A stretch of 64,000 nt of DNA from the NCBI RefSeq assembly GCF_012726295.1, contig NZ_JABAOB010000004.1:496001-560000 (forward strand). Reading direction: 5' to 3'. Below, piece by piece: positions 60,780 through 64,000 of this stretch (within the stretch, counting starts at the first letter, position 1; the number at the start of each line of letters is the position of its first letter). The notes below the pieces were generated by a model, which ran no database searches, was not told the DNA's origin, and saw only the letters and a program-made list of their open reading frames with translations. Source of the stretch: Chitinophaga sp. Ak27 (GTDB lineage Bacteria > Bacteroidota > Bacteroidia > Chitinophagales > Chitinophagaceae). Both the position numbers and the translations under genes were made by a program.

Positions 60780-63239
60780 TTACTCATCTACAATCTTTCC
60801 TCCGTCATCGCGGCCATCATCTCCTTTCCCCAGCTTTATTTTCACCTTGCCATCTTTTTCTGACACGGCCCGCAGGTGCAATATAATTCCTCTCCTGCTG
60901 CGTTTACGTTTTTCTTCTTTATCAGTAATGTCAGCATCCTTCGCAGGATTTCGCAAAGGCACATCCAGGTTGATATTGGTGCCGCCGTCCAGGCCATAAA
61001 CACCCTGCACATCTATATTTACCGCACTGGAAGCAATACGCATGGGTGGAATCATTATTTTATTGCCGGCTATCTGGAAGGTATTACTCAAGTTCTCAAA
61101 GGTGATGCTATCGAGGTGGCGTTTGCGGAAGGCGAAATTCCCGATATCCGCCAGAGGCCCGAAGTTGACCAGGGCGCCGTTCCTCAGGTTGAAGTTGACC
61201 GCTCCAGACAACGATCGCTTCGCCAATGTGCCGTTATCCAGGATGTTACCTTTTAAATTCACTTTAGCGGATACATTTCCTTTTAGGTTTTCTGCCGTTA
61301 ACCCATCCAATCCGAAGTTATTGAACGCATAAAACAACTGGTTAATATGCACATTATTTACCGTAGCATTTATTTGGAAGTAATTGTTATTCCCCTCCTG
61401 GTGCACATTTCCAGCCATCTGCATATTGCCGCCGGCATGTTGCAGGGCAATCTGCTTCAGCAGGATATCTGTATTCGTCAGGTCGACGACAGCTTTTACC
61501 TGTTGGGCGGTAAAACGCTGATAGATTACCTTATCCAGTGCCACCTGCATATTCACATTGCTGGAAGCCAATACCACATCGAGCTGCTGGGATACCCGGC
61601 CCATCCTTACTTTCTGCTGGCTGCGGGAGGGTTTAGCCTTCCTGCGGGGCGACAGAAAACTTTTGAACTCGTTGAGATCTACCAACGGACTTCGTATGTT
61701 CCAAGTGATCGCTATTTTTTCAGGTGTCGTGAAGTATAGGTTCAACAGGTTCTTGATAGCTCCGTTCATCTGTAAACTGCTTTTGGCCGACTGTATACGG
61801 ATGTTTTCCAGCAGCAGATCCTGCCCGGTGAAACGCAGGGTGGCGCTGGCATCGTGAAAATCCAGGCTACGCGGCAGGTAGGAAAAAGCGCCCTTTTGTA
61901 TCTGCACAACGCCTTGCAATGATGACGCTGTATTATCATCTTTCAACAGCGGTCCGGTGTAAAACAGATCGGCATCGGCATGCCCGTCTTTGAACAAAAT
62001 GGGCGCATCATCAGGGGTAGCGCTATTCAGGGTGGTGAGCGGAAAAGCTGACCGGAAATGCCCACGTAACAGTGGCTGTTTCAGATTCACCACCCGGATG
62101 GTATCTGCTTTCAGAGGGACACCGGATAAGTTCGCGCTTAGGCCAAAAATAGTCACCGCTGAGTTTTCGTCGGTATGCCCGCGGCCAGGCAGGACTTCAT
62201 TATTAAACCGGCCGGTAAAATTACAGTTCGTCCACTCTCCCATGGTAGTAACCAGCACGTTGCCGGTTGTTTTCCAGGTAACACGTACATCAGGAGTATC
62301 CCGGAATTTCATATGCCCTGCGAGATCGGCCTCTGCATCCAGCGGTTCAGAGAGAGTGATACTATTTAACTTAGTGCTTATATTGGGAGGCAGCCAGGTA
62401 GCCGCATCATTCAGGAGCACCTGGTTGGCATTAATTTTTAGCTGGAACGGCGGTGGTTTCTCTCCAAAGCCAAATTGCCCGGTGATTTGTACCGGGTGAT
62501 CGTCGATCCGGATTTCCTGGGGCGGCACCATCATTATTTTCGTACGTTTATTGAAGATCACCGACAGGTTCAGTTGCAGTAGCTTATCCTTCAGATAGCT
62601 ACCCTTGAGCGTATTGAACTCGAAATTTTTAGAGAGAATATTAGACAGTACTGTTACTTGTATAGTGCTGTCGGATGCTTTCACTTTGCCATCCAGCCGG
62701 TTGATTGTTAGCTGAAACAGCTTGAATTTTTGCCGGTTATCTATCACAAAGTTGATATTACGGAACAACAGTTGCCGGATATTGGCGTCTTTGTGGTTAC
62801 TGGCTTTCTTCTTATCGCCCGTCCCTTGCAACACATAGGTATTGGAATAGCCGGTAGAATCTGTGTATAAAAACAGCGTGCCATCCTGCAACGTCACTTC
62901 GTTCACCTCTACGTGCCTGCGTAACAGTGATAACGTATTTACCCGTACGAAAATATAGTCTACATCCACCAGTGCATGCCGGTGTTGCTGCCACAGGCTA
63001 TCCTGTAATACTACTTTTTTCAAAGCAATAGATACATTAGGAAAGCTCTTTAGCACAGAGGGTTCTATATCCTGGATGGTAAGCTTTCCATTCAGCCGGT
63101 CATTTAGCTGGGCGGTCAGCTGCTTCAGGAACTCCGTTTTGTTAGCATGTATATACCAGGTCATCCCGAGGAACAACAGTACAACTAAAGCTATCATTAT
63201 GCCGCATCCCAGGAGTATCATCCGGAGCCATTTTCGCAT
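60780..63239 (-). CDS. AsmA-like envelope protein
   Basis: 819 residues from ATG 63239 (MRKWLRMILLGCG), chosen because upstream in-frame codons (to 63323) do not form a signal and this start leads directly into one transmembrane helix (about 8-27, ILLGCGIMIALVVLLFLGMTW). Then an AsmA N-terminal block, LNDRLNGKLTIQDIEPSVLKSFPNVSIALKK, and a long beta-rich body. The C-terminal part carries the typical NLKGNVSAKVNLKG and an ending rich in R/K (EEKRKRSRRG). AsmA-family proteins act in phospholipid transport or outer-membrane homeostasis. Stand-alone gene. Confidence 0.9.
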   Translation of the reverse strand: MRKWLRMILLGCGIMIALVVLLFLGMTWYIHANKTEFLKQLTAQLNDRLNGKLTIQDIEPSVLKSFPNVSIALKKVVLQDSLWQQHRHALVDVDYIFVRVNTLSLLRRHVEVNEVTLQDGTLFLYTDSTGYSNTYVLQGTGDKKKASNHKDANIRQLLFRNINFVIDNRQKFKLFQLTINRLDGKVKASDSTIQVTVLSNILSKNFEFNTLKGSYLKDKLLQLNLSVIFNKRTKIMMVPPQEIRIDDHPVQITGQFGFGEKPPPFQLKINANQVLLNDAATWLPPNISTKLNSITLSEPLDAEADLAGHMKFRDTPDVRVTWKTTGNVLVTTMGEWTNCNFTGRFNNEVLPGRGHTDENSAVTIFGLSANLSGVPLKADTIRVVNLKQPLLRGHFRSAFPLTTLNSATPDDAPILFKDGHADADLFYTGPLLKDDNTASSLQGVVQIQKGAFSYLPRSLDFHDASATLRFTGQDLLLENIRIQSAKSSLQMNGAIKNLLNLYFTTPEKIAITWNIRSPLVDLNEFKSFLSPRRKAKPSRSQQKVRMGRVSQQLDVVLASSNVNMQVALDKVIYQRFTAQQVKAVVDLTNTDILLKQIALQHAGGNMQMAGNVHQEGNNNYFQINATVNNVHINQLFYAFNNFGLDGLTAENLKGNVSAKVNLKGNILDNGTLAKRSLSGAVNFNLRNGALVNFGPLADIGNFAFRKRHLDSITFENLSNTFQIAGNKIMIPPMRIASSAVNIDVQGVYGLDGGTNINLDVPLRNPAKDADITDKEEKRKRSRRGIILHLRAVSEKDGKVKIKLGKGDDGRDDGGKIVDE

Positions 63240-63433
63240 AAGGTAAAGGTTTTTATTTGCTATAACAGATGAAAGGGTAAACAGTTTAATACTGCTAAAA
63301 ACCATGCCTGCCGGCCTGGGCACTGGAGCATTGAGAATATGGGGCTGAAACCAGGGATAGTTGAGGCAAAAAAACCACAGTAGCTGCTATAACGCCACAG
63401 TAACGGTGAGGGCTGTCCGAAATTGGGGAATAG

Positions 63434-63472
63434 TTTATACCGGGTGCCAATTTCTTTGCCACCCGGTATAAA
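63434..63472. terminator. Hairpin after the thioredoxin-fold gene
   Basis: TTTATACCGGGTG (63434-63446) pairs perfectly with CACCCGGTATAAA (63460-63472). It lies 8 nt past the stop of the minus-strand thioredoxin-fold gene. A T run follows on the plus strand rather than the minus strand, so direction is uncertain. Confidence 0.6.
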
Positions 63473-63479
63473 TAGTTTT

Positions 63480-64000
63480 TTAGTGCCCGGGAGCGATCTT
63501 ACTGAACCTTGTTCGAATAGCGTCGAGTTCCGTAGTTTTCATCCGGGAAGTTTTTTTAAGAAGGGTGATAAAGTAGTCTACTTCCGCTTTCTGAGCCGGG
63601 CAACCTACATTCTGCAATTTCCCCGTGACAGCATCTTTCATACGGCTATCAGCCAGCAATTCCCCGGCCGGGCTTAAAATAAGCCAGAAAGGAATACCTT
63701 CCTTATCGCCGTTATATTTCGCGAGCATGTCAAATCCACCGGGATTTTCGAGCGATTTCTTATCGCCGTTTTCCAGGACGGTAATGTGACGGATTTCGTA
63801 GTTGTCGGTAAAATACTTTTTACAGGAAGCATCGTTCATGGCAGTGTCCATCCTGTGGCACCAGCCGCACCAGGACGCGTGGAAAATAACGAATACTTTT
63901 TTATTGTTTTTGCCAGCCTTGCTGCAGGCTTCTTTTACCACCTGGCTGGCCGCAGGAGGTGCTTGCTGGGCTTGTACTTGTGAAAATACGCCTATTGCGA
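63480..64000 (-). CDS. Secreted thioredoxin-fold protein (N-terminus outside window)
   Basis: The frame is open to base 64000, reading the tail of a signal peptide (VFSQVQAQQAPPAAS) before the mature part, so the true start is beyond the window. Thioredoxin-fold core FVIFHASWCGWCHRMDTAM with the WCGWC redox pair, and a later EGIPFWLILSPAGELL with the cis-Pro. The GWC variant resembles DUF255/thioredoxin_7-type proteins that act in the periplasm. A C-terminal extra (about 45 residues, KAEVDYFITLLKK) follows. Role: thiol reduction or cytochrome/oxidative-stress related; not specified by neighbours. Confidence 0.88.
   Translation of the reverse strand, partial: AIGVFSQVQAQQAPPAASQVVKEACSKAGKNNKKVFVIFHASWCGWCHRMDTAMNDASCKKYFTDNYEIRHITVLENGDKKSLENPGGFDMLAKYNGDKEGIPFWLILSPAGELLADSRMKDAVTGKLQNVGCPAQKAEVDYFITLLKKTSRMKTTELDAIRTRFSKIAPGH

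Noticed and set aside
1..64000. CRISPR arrays, tRNA/rRNA genes, prophage or insertion sequences
   Set aside because: No regularly spaced direct repeats, cloverleaf-like sequences, integrases, transposases or structural phage genes were found on reading both strands.

Overview
The window is a chromosomal segment of a Bacteroidota bacterium, most likely a Chitinophagaceae member of the Chitinophaga type. The family-level placement is inference. It rests on an outer-membrane receptor with a carboxypeptidase-regulatory-like domain and an OMP_b-brl_3-type barrel, the futalosine-route menaquinone gene mqnA, -7 boxes of the form TAnnTTTG, and weak Shine-Dalgarno sequences. No phage, insertion sequence, CRISPR array, rRNA or tRNA gene was recognised. 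Both ends cut genes: an ABC exporter at the left and a secreted thioredoxin-fold protein at the right.

Layout. 1-8.4 kb: ABC exporter end, acyl-CoA thioesterase, large outer-membrane receptor, DUF695/RraB protein, Omp85-like barrel, nitronate monooxygenase. 8.3-13.1 kb (minus): operon of an MDR oxidoreductase, fdhD, a YdeP-type molybdopterin oxidoreductase and a glycolipid-binding-family protein. 13.2-20.9 kb: neutral zinc metallopeptidase, pncB, GRAM-like protein, DinB-like protein, two PAP2 phosphatases, FUSC-type membrane protein, S10 carboxypeptidase. 21-26 kb: AraC regulator divergent from a TolC-HlyD-MFS tripartite efflux operon. 26.4-33.3 kb: fluoride-type CLC antiporter behind a fluoride riboswitch, glucokinase, GH15 enzyme, fused trehalose-phosphate synthase/phosphatase. 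33.5-35.1 kb: CGNR-type regulator and EamA exporter behind a 32-bp palindrome. 35.3-40.7 kb: GT-C membrane glycosyltransferase divergent from a four-gene set resembling polyprenyl-phosphoryl-arabinose synthesis. 40.7-53.4 kb: desaturase, orphan peptide-binding lipoprotein, M1 peptidase, F420-reductase-like protein, mqnA, purB, yraN, manA, AraC, aldo/keto reductase, quinone-oxidoreductase-like protein. 53.4-59.2 kb: RNA-repair operon hen1, two RlaP-like nucleotidyltransferases, pnkp. 59.4-64 kb: metY behind a palindromic promoter, AsmA-like protein, thioredoxin-fold protein.

The signals that gene calling alone would miss are these. (1) A family of about 85-120 bp dispersed palindromes (five copies) abuts the stop codons of minus-strand genes; three copies share a loop sequence and an inner hairpin with a compensatory base-pair change. 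(2) A fluoride riboswitch has a readable RBS-sequestering switch and controls a CLC with fluoride-type motifs plus a possible small overlapping ORF. (3) The RNA-repair operon carries two tandem, divergent nucleotidyltransferases. (4) A lipid-linked arabinose cassette is paired with a GT-C enzyme. (5) Several palindromic operators overlap TAnnTTTG promoters. All functions were read from motifs in the sequence; no database search was possible.
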